From positions 434,001 to 498,000 of the forward strand of contig BCKC01000003.1 of the NCBI GenBank assembly GCA_001600455.1: a stretch of 64,000 bases of DNA. Reading direction: 5' to 3'. Position numbers and translations under genes: made by a program. Below the pieces are notes generated by a model. The model did not search any database and was not told the origin of the DNA. It saw only the letters and a program-made list of their open reading frames with translations. The DNA comes from Endocalyx cinctus (taxonomy: Eukaryota; Ascomycota; Sordariomycetes; Amphisphaeriales; Apiosporaceae). Positions 22,601-34,800 of the stretch are shown here, in pieces. The number at the start of each line of letters is the position of its first letter. Position 1 is the first letter of the stretch.

Positions 22601-24887
22601 TATACAGGGGCCGTCTAATGAAGTCGTGGAGTCCGGGAAGCTTGGCGACGACCTCCGCAACAAATCCCGTCCAGGCTCAACATCCGTCTCCCGCATCCCA
22701 TCCAGAGCGCCTTCCAGTGTTGGTGAAGAGAGTGGTACTACCTTGTTAGACGATGGCGGTGGTCATCATACTTCTAATGGCAAACCTTCCGACGCAAAAC
22801 AAAATCAGCCGCAGGATGCGATGCAGGAGACCAAGGCTACCGGTGCTGTCAAGTGGTCTGTCATGAAACTTTATCTCAGCTGCATGGGTCGTTGGTGGTT
22901 CTGGGTCGTGGCTGCGGCAGTCTTTACCAGTCAACAACTGAGCGGAGTTGGTTCTAACCTCTGGATTAAAGAATGGGCCAACCAATACACACTAGGGTCC
23001 GAGGATACTGCTGATATACACCTCACCTCGGCTGCGCAGAATTACGGGAGTTCCATTGCGTTTCCTACCTACGTACGATCCATGACTAGTTACGTCAAAA
23101 TCTCTTCATCTGCTTCACCTGCAAACTACAGTGCCGCGGCAGTGCCTGAAGTGAACGTAAATTATTATCTTCTCGTCCTCGCTCTAATCGGCATACTCGG
23201 CGCGCTCCTAGCGCTCCTTCGCGATTTGTGGCTCTTCTTCGGATCCCTGACAGCGTCACGAAAAATACACTCTCTCCTTATATCTTCTGTTTCGAGGGCC
23301 AAATTCAAGTTTTTCGACGTCACACCGCTTGGTCAGTTAATGAACCGGTTCAGTAAAGACCTTGAAGCCGTGGACCAAGAGATTGCCCCTGTCGCAATTG
23401 GTATCATGAGCTGCGCACTAGGTGTCGTCGTCACGGTGGCCTTGATTGCTGCGATTACCCCCGGCTTTTTGGTGGCTGGTGTGTTTATCACTGCCCTTTA
23501 CGTTGCCGTTGGCGTATTCTATCTGCGAGCCTCCAGGGATCTCAAAAGATTAGAATCTGTAAATCGAAGCCCTCTGTTCCAACAGTTTGGCGAGACACTC
23601 TCCGGTGTCACTACTATCCGGGCTTACGGCGATGAGCGACGCTTCATTCGAGACAATCTCGGTAGAATTAATAGACAGGCTCGTCCATTCATCTATCTCT
23701 GGGCCGCTAACAGATGGCTCGCGTTCAGAACGGACCTGCTCGGAAATTTTGTGGCTTTCTTTGCTGGAGTCTTTGTTATTTTGAGTTTGGGAAAAATTGA
23801 TGCCGGGTCCGCCGGTTTGTCTTTGAGTTACGCCATCAGCTTCTCTGATAATATTTTATGGCTCATTCGCTTATACGCCGTCAATGAGCAAAATATGAAC
23901 TCGATGGAACGCGTGAAAGAATATCTTGACGTCGAACAAGAAGCTGCGCCGATCGACGAAAAGAACCGACCTCCGGAAAACTGGCCTGCTCATGGTGCTG
24001 TCGAGTTTATAGATTATTCTACAAGATATCGCGAGGACCTGAACCCGGTCCTTAAACACGTCACCTTCAAGATTCAACCTGGAGAAAAAGTTGGCATCGT
24101 CGGACGCACCGGAGCCGGGAAGAGCTCTCTTACACTGGCCATCTTCCGTGCGCTCGAGGCAGATACTGGTAAAATTTTGATCGACAATATCAACATTGGC
24201 ATGATTGGCCTCCAAGATCTACGAGAGGCTATCACCATCGTCCCCCAAGACCCGACTCTATTTACGGGCACGATCCGATCCAACCTCGACCCCTTTGGCC
24301 TATTTACGGACGAAGAGATATTCTTTGCCTTACGAAAGGTTCAGCTCATCGGTCCTCATGAAACTTGGGATGTCCCCGACTCCCCGACAGCGGCTCGGGT
24401 ATTACTACCCACAACGCCTATAATCGAACTACCGGATCCTAACGAAGAGCTTAACTCGACTGCGACAAACAAGAATATTTTCCTCGACCTTGCTTCACCA
24501 GTAGCGGAGTCCGGTTCGAACCTCTCTCAGGGTCAACGACAGCTGCTTTGTCTCGCGCGTGCCATGCTTAAGAACCCCAGGGTTCTTGTGATGGACGAGG
24601 CTACGGCTTCAATTGATTATAATACGGACTCCAAGATTCAAGAGACTATCCGAGAATTGAAAAGTACCATTATCACGATCGCTCATCGGCTTGCCACGAT
24701 CGTAGATTATGATAAAGTCCTTGTCCTAGACCATGGTGAAGTGGTCGAATATGCCCACCCGCACGAGCTTCTTGAAAAGGAAGACGGCCTATTCCGAAGT
24801 ATGTGCGAAATGAGCGGTGATCTCGAGTCGCTTACTAAAGCCGCCAAAAAGGCCTGGGACGACAAGAAACTCATAGATGTCGAGTAG
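19680..24887 (+). CDS. ABC transporter, ABCC/MRP subfamily (full-length with TMD0)
   Basis: Two exons (19680-19747, 19892-24887) give 1687 aa. The long open frame has no ATG at its 5' end. A short upstream exon beginning MSFASCSWPIW supplies the family's typical N-terminus (a W-x-x-DDFT-x-CFQ pattern); its GTAAGT donor joins a CAG acceptor in frame. Layout: TMD0 of about five helices (to about 235); TMD1; NBD1 with GPTGSGKTS (about 740), LSGGQKQR (about 847) and LLLDDCLSAVD; a polar linker with SRIPSRAPSS; TMD2; NBD2 with GRTGAGKSS (about 1425), LSQGQRQLLCLAR (about 1565) and VLVMDEATASID. A charged insert rich in Lys and Asp (about 415-470) interrupts TMD1. It resembles the yeast Ybt1/Vmr1-type vacuolar or plasma-membrane exporters. 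Substrate (conjugates, drugs, bile-acid-like compounds) is inferred only. NBD1 keeps D, not E, after Walker B (LLDDC), as in many ABCC proteins. Confidence 0.95.
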
Positions 24888-25683
24888 GACGGATCCTTGA
24901 GTCTCGGTCTTTGTCCCTATAATAGCGAAGAAAAAGATATCTGATTACGTGTCCCTGCATCAGGTACCGTGAAAGCTCCGTCGCATTCACACAGTCAGTA
25001 TCGACAGAAATAACATTACAGTACATATACATGTCTCTTTCTTTTTCCTTAAGTTTATTTGTATTTTCATCGGTGGTGTTCCAGGCGCTTTTGGGTCGCA
25101 TTAAGGCTGACTCATTTTCTTATGTCACATCATTCATCAACAGGGCAGGCATGATAATACTTTCCTCAGAGCCAGTGCTACTTTAGAAATAGCTTTGCTT
25201 CAGTTATATAGCTTGTACCCTAGGTAGAGGTAGTGAATTGACCCTATTGTGGGCTGATTTGATAAAATAGTAATAGAGAGCAAATTCAGTATATATTCAC
25301 TAGTATGTGGAAAGTACCCATTTGCGTAAAGAAAGTAACTATTTTGTGCAGCAATGATAGCAACAACGATTCCATACCCTGAAGAAGGCTTTATGCCCCG
25401 AAATTATGTGCCTCGATTCCATGCTGAAAAGGTAACCAGATCTGAAAGAGAAAAAGAAAAAAAGGTCTGTGTGTATTTAGGGGAGGCTGAGTTCTCTGTC
25501 CATATATTACTGGAAAAAAAAAGTCATCTCCATGACTTGAAAATCCTTGATCTCACGACCTTAAAAAGAGAAATCCGCCAATATTAGGGGGAAAAAAGAA
25601 AGACAAAGAAAAATAGGAAAGGAAAATGCCGTGACCTATATATAGGAAATAACATGCTCTGCGAAATGAATTATAGAAGAGTG
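24888..25683. other. intergenic, convergent 3' ends
   Basis: AT-rich spacer between the ABC transporter and the 2EXR gene. The open frame at 25354-25587 has no coding signature. No gene is called. Confidence 0.5.
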
Positions 25684-27001
25684 TCAAGGAATCATGTCCA
25701 ACCCTAATTCTTTCCCTTTTTCGTGATCGCATTCTCTTCTTGTTGTTTTCCGGTGATCTGTTTCATCTTGCGCTTCTTCTTGCTCGTTATTAGATGGGGG
25801 GCCGACTCCTTGCGAACAAACTTTATACTAGTTGTTAGCAAAATATATCCTCTGGTTCTTTTCAAATGTAGAGTCCCCTTTTGACTTACGACGATAGGAT
25901 CCAGTTTTGTGGTGAAAAACTTCTGACAAGGAAGAACCGGGGACTTGCTAGATACGTCTAGGAAATTAAAGCAAGGCCAAGATCTTCTGTCTTCAGTCAC
26001 GGCCGGGTAATCTGTGCCAGTGAGGAATTCCTTGTTGTAGGCGGCTAGCTCTTCACTTTCTTCAAGATCTTCAAAATTAAGCTCTCGTGTGTATGAGTAC
26101 GTAGAGCCTCCTCGGTGGGTTCGACGTCCGACGCAATATATCGTATCAATGTTCGAGGCGTTGCCAAAGTTATTCAGGATGACACGACATTGACTATTAA
26201 AGTCACGCACCGTGGAAACACGAGCTAGGTCTTGCCAGCGACGCATCAACATGATGTTTCGTACGAGATGGCCATCTCCGGTGACTTTGAAATTAGCTAT
26301 TTCATTCTCGACGCAGCCATGTATACAGGTGAGAAAGACGACGTCGTGAGGTGTGATAGCAAAGTCCCGTTTATAGTCCATCATGCCTCGCATATTATTA
26401 CGTACGGACCGATTCACAAAGTGAAACTTGATGGTGGTTTCCTTCACGGCAACTCGTCGGCTTTCATGATTGACCAGGAATAATGGAGACACTTGATCAC
26501 ACAACGTTTTACCGACAGTGGCGGTGCATTTCTTCGATATGTCTTTCAGGTTGTGGGTATGCAAATAACAATCGTTTTCTTCTATCCAGCCATAAGATTT
26601 CGCAAGAAACCCATTTCCTACGCCGATGTAGATAATGCGAGGTGTCCTTATGGCTTCTTCCCAGATCATGAGGCGTAATTCTGCGGGGAGTCTTTGGAAA
26701 TGGGGAAAAGTGTTGGGCTTTGCCTTTTGCTCCTCAGCCATCTTGGCTCTAGCCCAGTCAGCTCTCCGTTCTGAGAAGACGCGTTTGTGGTAATTCTACG
26801 TCGGATTCAATTAATCAGCTTGGTGATTAATAATAAACAGTATCGGAGTGATGGGTAACTTACCATTGCGCTCGCCGTTTTGGCTCCGCAAGGACGGGTA
26901 GACCACTGCGCAGGCTGGGGAAATCCTTTAGGTACCTCTCTAGCTACCCAGTGCATGGGAGCGTCGCTCGTGTTCTTGTCTTGCTCAGGTTGGTCGGCCA
27001 T
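25684..27001 (-). CDS. 2EXR-domain protein
   Basis: Exon 1 (27001-26864, MADQPEQDKN...) joins exon 2 (from 26795) through a GTAAGT...GTAG intron in phase 0. The hallmark is FPHFQRLPAELRLMIWEEAIRTPRII (residues about 75-100), the 2EXR motif of a large, lineage-expanded fungal family of unknown function. Later come LFLVNHESRRVA and the C-terminal half. Near the 3' end a good intron (GTAAGT at 25889, GCTAAC branch point, CTAG at 25828; 62 bp) would splice to an exon ending at 25684, giving 395 aa. If it is retained, the frame instead ends at 25704 with a Lys-rich tail (SKKKRKMKQ), giving 409 aa. I prefer the spliced form. No signal peptide. Function unknown; nuclear or regulatory roles have been proposed for the family. 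Confidence 0.82.
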
Positions 27002-28777
27002 CCTGTGTAAATTGGCAATGGCGGTGATGAGAAAGATAAATAATTAGATATGGGTTTTATGTCGCACCGGTGATTACGATTGAGGAGGATGTCACCGAGG
27101 TAGAACACCTGATGATATTGCGTTAAAGAATACAAGGGAATATGAATACTGAACAAATATCGGAATGAATAGTGTCCGAACTGTGTTCAACTGCGAAAGA
27201 ATACCCGATATGAAAGTGAAGAGAGGATTGAGTTCTGTATTAGGAGGAGGAAGAATGAAGAGGAGGGATGCTGAAGTAGGAATTGTGTGCAATGTTCGTT
27301 AGTAAATAGAAATACTTAGGTTGTTCTTGGGATATCAACTATATAAAAAACTGCAACGACGCTAATATTGAATCGTTCTTCCCATTATCTTAAGCAGGAA
27401 AACTACGTAGGAGCATGGAAGGTACTGATATTAACTACCTAAGTACTCTTCTCTTCGAGATAAGTTAGGTACTTAGGTACTTGGTACGTATATTAGGGCA
27501 TACGGAGAAAAGAAAACAAGTAACTGCGAGGAAAAGTCGGTGAATTAATTACCTATATAGGTGCGAAGATAATTATATATTTTAATAAAATTTAGCAAGT
27601 ACAGCGACGTACGATACTAACAACTACCTATTATCAACTTGGAAGTCGTAATCATGCCGATAACTATTAACTATTAACATGAGATTGAAGAATTATTCCT
27701 TGTTAGATGTACAAAGACCGAGTTTATATATATTGAGAGAATAGTGGTGAATACCCCCTTTATTTACTTCAGCTACCTACCGGTATCAAGACTGGTACAC
27801 ACAGATTTCTTTAGATATTACTCATAATTATTTGCTACCTCTTGTCTATACAAACATATAACATGTACTCTTTGAAGTAATTAAGTACTTGATAGGTATT
27901 TATTACTATCCTATTTGCGACTCTAACATCGTGACAAGGTCCAGATAGTAATTAAGGCCCTGGGGGGTGTCGACGGGTATGGATGGGGGTTATAATCAGG
28001 TGACTTGCAAGTATTTACCTAGAAGCCGGATGGATCCACTCTATCTACCCGGGTCTTCGGAAGGCAGGTACGGATATTAATATTAATGTCCATACTGATC
28101 ACTCACTTACTCTAGGTACCTAGGTAATTATTGGTAATTACCTACTAAGTATTTCCTTACCTTAGATAGGTACATAGGTATTTTGAATATCTCAATATAA
28201 CTTCAGTAAGTATGCTTCTAAAAATTGGAAGGTAGGCAGTAATTACCTAGGTAGGTAACAGGTGCTTAGGCGGTCTTGAATATCAGCGAAGTACTCCGTA
28301 TCCGTACCTACCCTAAGTACTTAAGTAGGTTGAAATACCCGTGGACGTAGGACGGGTATTATTTTATGATTGTGGAATCACTTGAAGCATTTATGGATCA
28401 GCCCCGATGATGAATTAGGAATAATTAAGAATTATCTTCTTAGGTAGTTGCTAAAACTCGGAAGAAAAGGTTGCTTATTCCACAGTTGTTACTGATTATG
28501 ACAGACTATCCATAAGTAATTATATCAAGATAGGTACCTAAGTAGTCAATTACCTAGGCAATCAGAATTTTATCATGATTAATTTGTAGTTGGAAAGAGG
28601 TCTTAGAAAGAGGTCGGATGAAAAATTCACACCACCTTTTTCTTTTCCCACACTTTCCTTTTTTTCACTCAACTTTTTTTCGTTTTTGTTTTTGTTTTTA
28701 CTTCAGTCAATCTTCCTGCATTGCCCACCACCAAGACAATCCTTTCGTCTATGGTCGACCTATGCTAATCGATCGCC
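27002..28777. other. long divergent intergenic region
   Basis: No gene is seen over about 1.8 kb. Dense TAGGTACCTA/CTTAAGTA words occur at 27425-27490, 28100-28160 and 28230-28330. A long pyrimidine tract (28637-28705) precedes the secreted-protein gene and is probably its leader or promoter. Confidence 0.5.
28100..28335. repeat. cluster of palindromic GGTACC/CTTAAG-type short words
   Basis: CTAGGTACCTAGGTAATTATTGGTAATTACC at the left end and CCTACCCTAAGTACTTAAGTAGG at the right end are the clearest examples. Several are perfect or near-perfect inverted repeats. Confidence 0.6.
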
Positions 28778-29016
28778 ATGAAGCTCATTCACTCATTCTT
28801 CATCGCTATCATTGGCTCCATCCTGACCTTCGCCGAGGCAGGTTGGAGAGCTACCTGTCACGCGCCTCGATTCAACATGATCTTCGATGTTCCTACGCTC
28901 AGTGTTTATTGCCAAGCAGTTCCTTATGGTCCCCCCTGTGGTGCTCTTGATCTCGGTCACTGCCTTATGAATTCTGGTGGTCACCTAGCTTTTGTGAAGA
29001 AGTATATCCTCTCTCT

Positions 29017-29062
<46 letters not shown>

Positions 29063-29428
29063 TTTTTTTTTTAATAAATCCTACGTTTTTATTTATAGAA
29101 AGCTAATAACTAAAATTAATTATCACTAGTGGTCACTTTGAACGAAGCTGCAAGGATTGCCACCTTCTCGGAGCCAATAAAACTATCTTTGCCTGTACCT
29201 GCGAGAAATTCGGTAGAGATGCCCCTTGGATATACACCGAGATTGATACAGGTAAGTGAATCTTGAATTATCCCGTTATTACAACCTCATATATCAAAAA
29301 CTTTTCAAAATACTAAAAGCTCTTGTCTCATAGACGATATCCTTGAGAACATAGGTGGACAGCTGTCATGCTGGGGTGGAGGAGGCAAGACATGCCCTGG
29401 CCCTCCTGGCTTGGTCGCGCCTGGTTAA
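28778..29428 (+). CDS. small secreted cysteine-rich protein, CVNH-like
   Basis: Three exons (28778-29001, 29130-29251, 29334-29428) give 146 aa. The signal peptide is about residues 1-21 (MKLIHSFFIAIIGSILTFAEA). The N-terminal half has Cys residues in TCHAP, VYCQAV, PPCGA and GHCLMN. The C-terminal half, GHFERSCKDCHLLGANKTIFACTC followed by ENIGGQLSCWG, resembles the cyanovirin-N homology pattern: SC...L.....L.A.C, then a GQL turn. The tail is Gly/Pro-rich. I infer an extracellular carbohydrate-binding or effector-like protein; the match is partial (about one CVNH half), so the assignment is tentative. Intron 1 (128 bp) contains a CT microsatellite followed by a T run. The splice frame is supported by continuity of the Cys pattern. 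Confidence 0.72.
29012..29072. repeat. CT microsatellite plus poly-T within an intron
   Basis: CT dinucleotides from about 29012 to 29053 are followed by about 18 T, wholly inside intron 1 of the secreted-protein gene. A variable-length tract here could affect splicing. Confidence 0.85.
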
Positions 29429-30214
29429 GTTGAAGAGACGCACGTACATGTGTACATTTACACCTTGAAACATTTGAATGGGATGGGCACCTCAACTATG
29501 AAAGACTTCATTACCATTTCACGGTAAAATACGTGGTTTTTTACATATGCCTTTGTTGTATACTTGTCAATTGAACAGGTTATTAATGAAATGATACATT
29601 CGTCGTTATGATGATACGATCTTACTAGGTTAGCTTAGGTTATATTGTATGCAACCACTTCAGACCCCTGAGAGATCGTTGCTAATATAATTCCTGCCTG
29701 TGAACCCGAAGGAAGGGAAACATGCCGAGATCTTTTCCAGCCATTTCCCCATCCATGCCCTTGACTACCAATAATATAACTGCTAGGAATCCCTAAACTG
29801 AAACAGACCACGTGGGGATCTTCTAGAATCCGACGACGATCATTCCTGCCGAAGGGGAGGGTTGGTTTTGAATTCGACATCTATCAACTCGGCCGCCCGG
29901 TAACCGGGTAATGCCATCTACCAATCGCGAGAACAGGAGGCGTTTGAACCATCTCATTGGATAATAGATGACGGGTGGTCAAGTTGCTAGGTCACCCATT
30001 GAGCCGCTTCTGAATTTAGCCAAAATGGCCTGGTGGGATGCTCCTTGAGGCATACGTGCCAGTATATGTATACATATATATTAAGCTCCGAACTCAATCC
30101 ATCTGGTTTGAAAAACTTTGCTGTGCTTATATTTATGTATAATTATTAGACTAAGTTACATGTTTTTTTTTTTTTTTCGAAGCAGAAAGAATACCTCATT
30201 TGGGCCTACGTATC
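29429..30214. other. intergenic
   Basis: No supported gene is present. The minus-strand frame 29635-29880 (81 aa, starting MSNSKPTLPFGRN) is open but resembles nothing I know. Confidence 0.4.
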
Positions 30215-30514
30215 ATGCACCCACCACGCGAATACGGGGATTCAGACCATCCCAACACCGACAACAACCGACCTACCTCCAACACTTAGTTCATATTCGC
30301 CATTCTTTAATCCTACCGGTATAGGCGACTGCGTCTCGAAGCCGAATACTCTCGTCTGCTACGACCAGTTATTGACACGATTATTCGAGAGAATGAGGTG
30401 CAACCCACTACAAAGTTGAGCAATGAGCCTCGAAAGTCGTTTCGGAGCCGTTCCTTAACGTCGAAACCACCTACGATTCGGAGAGACTACATGCGCTTAG
30501 AGGCAAAAATATAG
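30215..30514 (+). pseudogene. possible decayed gene fragment with two in-frame stops
   Basis: One frame runs 100 codons from ATG 30215 to TAG 30514. It reads as low-complexity, coding-like sequence (MHPPREYGDSDHPNTD..., then RRLRLEAEYSRLLRPVID, later PRKSFRSRSLTSKPP) interrupted by a TAG and a TAA eight codons apart near 30288-30314. Both could derive from CAG/CAA by C-to-T change. Alternatively an intron (GTATCA near 30210 to TATAG at 30325) removes the stops. No family is recognised. Confidence 0.3.
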
Positions 30515-30796
30515 AACTTAGAGATGGGAGATGATAGGATTAGCCGTGACAGATAAATCTGGGAACTGACGTCAGGGAAAACTGGCACAGAACATGTTTT
30601 CATCAAATCACGATCGGCTTTACGCACTAGCAAATCTACGCGAATGGTATGTATGTATATGTGATATTGGTATCCAATCATCAAAGCTATATACGGCGGA
30701 AGATAAACAAATTCCTTCCAGATAAGTAAGTTTCTCTCCGATGCGCCTCCCAGATGCTATTATAAATGGTGATAATTAATTTCGTCGAGAAATGAT

Positions 30797-31724
30797 CTAA
30801 CCACGGTAGGTGCTCCAGCCGGAGTACATGCGAGCTTCCTGGCCGGCGGTGAACTCCTCGTAGCAGGCACTGGAAGAAAAAAAAAAAGATGGTTAGCGGA
30901 GAATCTTAGAGATGCGATTTGATTTTTTTTTTTTTTTTCACTTACTCATCAGTGTAGTCCATGTAGTTGTGGATGGGGTCCTCGCCGGCGGCAGGGCAAG
31001 TGTCACGGCCCTCGGGGCAGCCGGAGGCGGCGGAGGCCTCGGCGGGGGTGTCGTCGACCATGTCGCCGCTGCCGCTGCAGCCACCCTGGAAAGTGTGGTA
31101 AAGGTTCATCCAGTGACCAACCTCGTGGATGGCGGTACCGCCGAGGTTGTAAGGGGCGGCGGAACCGCCGGGGACGGACTGGGCCAAGATGGTGCAACCG
31201 TCGTAGTAGAAGTCGGTCGAGCCCTCCGAGACGTTGTCGGGGAAGTAGCAGTAGCCGAGGAGACCGCCACCGAGGTTGCCGAGGAAGTAGATGTTCAGGT
31301 CGCTGTAGGTACCCTGGCGAAGGGCCTGCTTCATGGCGAGCTCGCTACCGTCGGCGGACCAGGATTGGTTGATGGTCCAGTCGGTGTCGACGAGGTTGAA
31401 GGTGATGCCGTGGGGGCTGTAGGCGTCGTTCATGACGGCGATCTGGTCATCCACCATGGTCTGGGTGAGGTAACCGTCATCAACCGAAGTGGAGGCGGTC
31501 ACAACGTGGAAGTACGTGTTGACGGTGAAGCCGGTCTGACGACGGCTGATGCCGAGCTTGAGGTTCTCGCGCTCCTGCTCAAGCATCTTCTGAGTGGCGG
31601 CAATCTGGGCCTCGGTCGGCTCGGGGGTACCGCAGAGTCTGCCCTCGACGTTGCTGCGCTTAAGGGAGTGAGCCGATGCGGCAGTGGCCACGAGGGCGGC
31701 GGACAGGACAGAGCGGAACAACAT
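30797..31724 (-). CDS. secreted M43B (pappalysin-like) metalloprotease
   Basis: Two exons (31724-30946, 30869-30797) give 283 aa, the usual length of fungal MEP1-type extracellular zinc proteases. The signal peptide (about 1-18, ends ATAASA) is followed by a short pro-region. The catalytic zinc motif HEVGHWMNLYH is at residues 200-210, and the Met-turn NYMDYTDDAC follows at about 250-260. The core includes VNTYFHVV and DLNIYFLGNLGGGLLGYCYFP. The last exon adds DACYEEFTAGQEARMYSGW, completing the conserved Cys and the C-terminal helix. The intron is GTAAGT...CCAG with poly-T and poly-A tracts. The gene is strikingly GC-rich with strong codon bias, consistent with high expression. It acts outside the cell in protein breakdown. 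Confidence 0.95.
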
Positions 31725-31844
31725 CTTGGAAGATTTTTTAAAAAAAGATTGAAAGCTAACGAAGATCTTGAGCGAGTGAAGTGGGATAGTGGAGAGGGAT
31801 GAGAGAGAAAGAGAACTAATCTTGACGATGAGGGAAGAGGCTGC

Positions 31845-31852
31845 TTTTTATA
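31845..31852 (-). promoter_or_regulatory. probable TATA box of the metalloprotease gene
   Basis: On the minus strand TATAAAAA lies about 121 bp upstream of the start codon. The intervening leader is rich in CT on the coding strand. This fits a focused promoter of a highly expressed gene. Confidence 0.55.
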
Positions 31853-34800
31853 CCTACCAACGACATCGTCTTGTGATAATTTTACCGCCTATCATAAAGT
31901 GATAATGAGGAAAGACGATAAGCAGTACTTCGTAAAGCGAATGCTTAGGATGGGCCGATACGCTGAAGACATGACCTTCCTAATTCACGACAGAGAACAC
32001 GAAAAGTCCTGACCCTCCCCTCCATAAAGCAGAGATCCCGTAATAATAAGGCACGCAGATGCAAGATTAGGGGTATGGCATGAAGATACCGACCAATCAA
32101 GAGAAGGCTACTGAGCTAGAAAAGACCCTTAGAGATTTCATGTGCTCGCCCTACAACGACCTTGATTCCTCCGACTGTGCCGATCTGGGGTAGCTTTTTG
32201 AGCTCGATGAGAAGAAATTCCATGTCTGAATCGATGTGGCGCACCCGGTATTTCGGCAAACTAGCTGCTAAGGGGAAGTGATAACCCCCTTTTAAAAAGA
32301 AGAAGGGGGGGGGGGGGGGGGGGGAAGAGGAAGGGAGGGGAGAAGCCGTTGACGGGGTGTGCGATCGATTCCCGACGACCTCTTGTCATTTTGACCTATC
32401 ATCTTGGCAGATGAACCCATAATCTGCGCCTCAGGGACGCAACTCTAATTGATGGACAGGGGTGAGGAAGATAATAAGCTTGTTTTTTTTTTCTTCCTCT
32501 ACTTTATTTCTATATTTTTCGTAGTATATCTTCTCGCGACGTACAGGTCGCCTGGGGAGCCAGGAATGTCCTGACGAAAGCTACATGTTGCGTTCTTGGC
32601 GCAGGACGGCATCTAGCTATCATGCGACATCAACGCTCAAATGCACGCGTGGCCTCCCTTATTCGATATCCCCGCCCGGTGGCCATGTCCGATAGTCCAT
32701 CAATACCAGCTCAAAATTCCTTTTCTTTCACTCTTCCAATTAATGATGACTAGAGGTTATCAAAGTAATCTGATAAATAATCTGGTAAGCTTACATACTG
32801 TAAAATTTGAGCGAGTGGTCTAGCAATATAAAAAGAGCTTGGAAGTTGACGAGATGTTTGGGTCAGCGGCACACCTAAGATACACAGCTCTGAAAGTGCT
32901 CGACCATTGAGAAGTGCTCGTTTATTTCTCCGCAACTATCAACTACCCTTTTCGTTAAATTAATGTGGTAAAGATCAGCAATTAAACTATTCCCAACTAC
33001 CAAACTGTCTGTAGTCTTGATGCAGCCAAGAAAGAAAAGGAATAAATAAACATTTGGGATTGAGAGAAGCTGGAAGATAAGGAATATGTAGGTAACTCAA
33101 AAAGACCCGGGTAGTTTACATCGTCATATCACCGTGACTTTTGGAGAAAAGGGTGGGTAGCGAAGGTCGTAACGGCGAGAACAGATTAATATGCGTACAT
33201 GGCTCTTTCGACGTGGATGTGGCGAAAATGTAACAATCAAAAGAGAGAGAAAAAAGAAAAGAATCAATATATGTAGAGGGAATGTCTTGGCTTCGATGTT
33301 TATATCTTTAAACCCTAGTTACAACAAGAGGATCCTTTGAAACATAACCCGAAGCTTACTTGTGACCCCCCACATCCGGCATAACCACATGCCATAACGA
33401 TAATTGACAACTAGGCAGCTAGGATATCCAGGCAAGTCATTCTTATACAGCTCCTATTATCGGCAAAGAATGTGTGTCAGCTCATGGGCAATTATGAAAT
33501 ACCATCAAAGATTTGTAAACGGTTATAGAGTTATATCCGAATAGTATGGTGTAGTGTTCATCCTTCGGCTTCAGTTTCTATCGGTCATTGGTTCAGCTGC
33601 ATTCGTGACTCTACTTCTCGGAATGCGACCCTAATCTTACATACATCTCCGTAACCCACCCACCCATCCACCCATCCAGTCAGCCAGCCAGCCAGTAAAG
33701 TGTATGCTAGGTATATATCTACACTACTGCTCGTCTACTACTACGTAGCATTGTTCTAGTACAGGTGAGTAAGTACCTAGCGTTTAGGTAGTTTAAGAAG
33801 GAGTTCATGCAGGGGGAATATCTATCATGAATTTGATCAAAGCCAGGGATACGACCCGAAATGATATCTAAGTTACTCGTATACGGCGCTTAACTTTGGT
33901 ACACTTTGAATTCCTCCATCGTGTAGGTACATTGATATCTCCTCCTCAAGCTTCTTCCCCTTTCTTTCTTGGGGAATAAAATGGAATTGTTTTTTTTATC
34001 TTATTTTCATAACGGATACCGAGCTCGTCTTGGCAACGAACAATTATTTTTATTTACCCCTTGTTTTGGGAAGGCCACAGCAGAGAGAGCTCTTTTGTTT
34101 TTTAATCCTTCAAGCTAGCCAATTATGACCCCTTACCCTTACCTTCGTAATTGGGGATTTCGATGAATTCTGATAAATTAATTACTACATCAGAAATTGA
34201 ATTAAAGACCTAACCTGATTGCATATTGCATATCTAGACACTCTCCGTAGTACCGCGACGGAGTCGTTGATAAATCAAAATCATTGGTGTATTAATTCAC
34301 TTATTGACTATACTTAGACAACTTGATCTGAACGAGATGTCTAAAATAACATATAATCTATTATACTATGCATAATCAGATCTCAAAAGTGGGCTAACAC
34401 TTGTTGCGCCTAGAATTAATTAAGAAGGTGAAAAGATGTCAAAAATCGATGACAGGCCCGGGCTGCTACGCCACTTGATTACATGCTTATACATAAGATG
34501 GATTCTTGAGAAAGGCTCCCTACGCTACACAGACGGATACAACCAGACAACTTAGAATGAAAATGAAAATACGATTCTCGAATAGTGGGGTTTAATGTCC
34601 TGAAGCTTTTCCCCCCATTCTCTCTATTCTATTTGGTCAAGCTTGAATTATGTAGTTATTAATAATGTCCTGAGAAGTAACATTGTAGCTCACTATTACC
34701 AGTGTATAGTGTATTAAAATAATAACTCTTTTTTTCTTGTGAAAATTCGATCTTCTAATTATATATTATCTGCATTCATTATTAATCGTGGTAGAACCCG

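Noticed and set aside
29635..29880. 81-aa minus-strand open frame
   Set aside because: No motif, no intron partner and no composition signal; likely chance.
30912..31802. 296-aa plus-strand open frame rich in Gly, Val and Ala
   Set aside because: It is the antisense shadow of the GC-rich metalloprotease gene, which has a signal peptide and a perfect zinc motif.
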